Shown: positions 63,332 to 64,000 of the stretch, one piece after another | How the letters are laid out: each line of letters starts with the position of its first letter | Numbering within the stretch: position 1 is the first letter of the stretch | Source: Pictodentalium vernedei | Lineage: Eukaryota; Mollusca; Scaphopoda; Dentaliida; Dentaliidae | Reading direction: 5' to 3' | Length of the DNA: 64,000 nucleotides | Assembly (NCBI GenBank): GCA_031216915.1 | Contig: CM062296.1 | Location: 149,221,340 to 149,285,339, forward strand | Notes under the pieces: model-generated | Seen by the model: only the letters and a program-made list of their open reading frames with translations | Databases searched by the model: none | What the model was told of the DNA's origin: nothing | Position numbers and translations under genes: made by a program

Positions 63332-64000
63332 ATGGCATATATACTAGATATAGCACAAAGCATAGTGAAAAATGAAAGTATTCAAGAATATGAGGTTCAC
63401 GAATACGAACCGGTAACCGGAACGAGTTTGAACAATGCGGGAGAGATAAGAATCAACATCGAAACTCAAGATCTATTCGTCCATCCTAGCGAGAATTACA
63501 TAGTGGTGCAGGGACGTCTCACCAAGGAAGATGGGAGCGACTACGCCGACGACGACACGGTTACTCTAGCCAATAATGGCATCATGCATCTATTCAGTAA
63601 TATAAAATACATGCTATCTGGACAAGAGATAGAATCTGTGTTTCATCCCGGTCAGGCCACCACGATGTTCAGACTCTTGACGTATCCGGATGATTTTTCG
63701 AAATCCAGAGGACATAATCAGTTGTGAATGAAAGACACCGTCGGCCCTGCTAGCGCCGGCGCCGCCGCGATATTCGACTACGTCGTCAAGACGTCCAGAC
63801 CTAAAGGAACGTTTTCGTTCAGGATACGTTTGAAACACATCTTCGGATTCGCAGACGATTACAACAAGATCATGTACGGATTGAAACACAATCTGACGTT
63901 GGTTCGAAAAGGAAACGACGACGCGATAATGAGACTCCCTGCGACCGATGCGGGTAACTTAACTCTACAGAAGATATCGTGGTTTGTTCCGCACGTGGAG
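63332..64000 (+). pseudogene. Major capsid-like protein, copy C, truncated by window end
   Basis: ATG 63332 opens MAYILDIAQSIVKNESIQEY. Conserved blocks are GRLTKEDGSDYADDD, IKYMLSGQEIESVFHPGQAT and LLTYPDDFSKSRGHNQL. A single in-frame TGA at 63725-63727 replaces the Trp that copy A has (NQLW). The same frame then stays open to the end of the window (KGTFSFRIRLKHIFGF, TLVRKGNDDAIMRL, KISWFVPHVE). So 223 codons are visible with one nonsense mutation. The assignment as jelly-roll capsid rests on gene order and family resemblance. Confidence 0.7.

Noticed and set aside
63725..63727. TGA in place of Trp in the copy C capsid and copy A integrase as a sign of a variant genetic code
   Set aside because: TAA and TAG stops, non-Trp TGA stops and many frameshifts occur in the same elements, so ordinary decay explains them.
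1..64000. One giant element with copies A and C as its two ends
   Set aside because: A and C carry the same genes, not complementary halves, and unrelated LINEs and a different Polinton lie between; separate insertions fit better.

Overview
This 64 kb window is eukaryotic, repeat-rich, intergenic-looking DNA from an animal. The animal is most likely a marine invertebrate. A mollusc is my guess, from the mix of tRNA/5S-headed SINEs, CR1/L2-like, Tx1-like and I-like LINEs and several Polinton families; this is an inference, not a proof. I find no convincing intact host gene. Almost everything recognisable is a mobile element or an endogenous virus-like element, and nearly all are decayed by stops, frameshifts, deletions and nested insertions.

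Layout. (1) 1-8.75 kb, minus strand: copy A of a Polinton-like (Maverick/adintovirus-type) element. In coding order it carries a conserved 280-aa ORF, a small core-like protein, a packaging ATPase, a minor capsid protein, a hydrophobic virion-type protein overlapping a Gly-rich repeat protein (TAATG), a Cys/His protein, a two-helix membrane protein, a zinc-ribbon/PLA2-like/integrase gene and a major capsid-like protein. (2) 9-24 kb: diverged tandem repeats, a SINE, a Tc1-like transposon nested in a long inverted repeat, and three LINE relics, one interrupted by a full-length SINE with a 13-bp target duplication. (3) 24.6-38.2 kb, minus strand: a different, more canonical Polinton with protease, major capsid, core peptide, minor capsid, integrase, packaging ATPase and protein-primed PolB. 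It is split by a LINE and truncated by a Tc1 fragment. (4) 39.66-44.72 kb: a nearly full-length LINE whose ORF1 holds an SGNH-type domain. (5) 45-51 kb: a decayed ~170-bp satellite, LINE and SINE pieces (one SINE with a clear 5S rRNA-like head) and a second Tc1-like element. (6) 52.4-59.7 kb: copy B of the copy-A family, collapsed by deletions. It includes an integrase-capsid chimeric ORF, an ATPase gene split by a 2,475-bp insertion with unusual terminal inverted repeats, and a PolB gene whose two halves lie in opposite orientation. (7) 60.6-64 kb, plus strand: copy C of the same family, the best preserved, with an open 284-aa integrase keeping its D-D-E residues and a capsid gene with a single stop before the window edge.

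How the genes fit together. Copies A, B and C share gene content and order (Cys/His protein, membrane protein, PLA2-like/integrase, major capsid). They describe a self-integrating virus-like element: PolB and integrase for replication and insertion, an ATPase for DNA packaging, two jelly-roll capsid proteins, and small membrane-active or core proteins. A and C lie at opposite window edges with capsid genes pointing outward, so both continue beyond the window. The best leads are the zinc-ribbon/PLA2/integrase fusion, the inverted PolB segment, the YY1/NRF1-like minisatellite inverted repeats of the insertion in copy B, and loss of catalytic residues by G-to-A-type changes in otherwise open copy-A genes.
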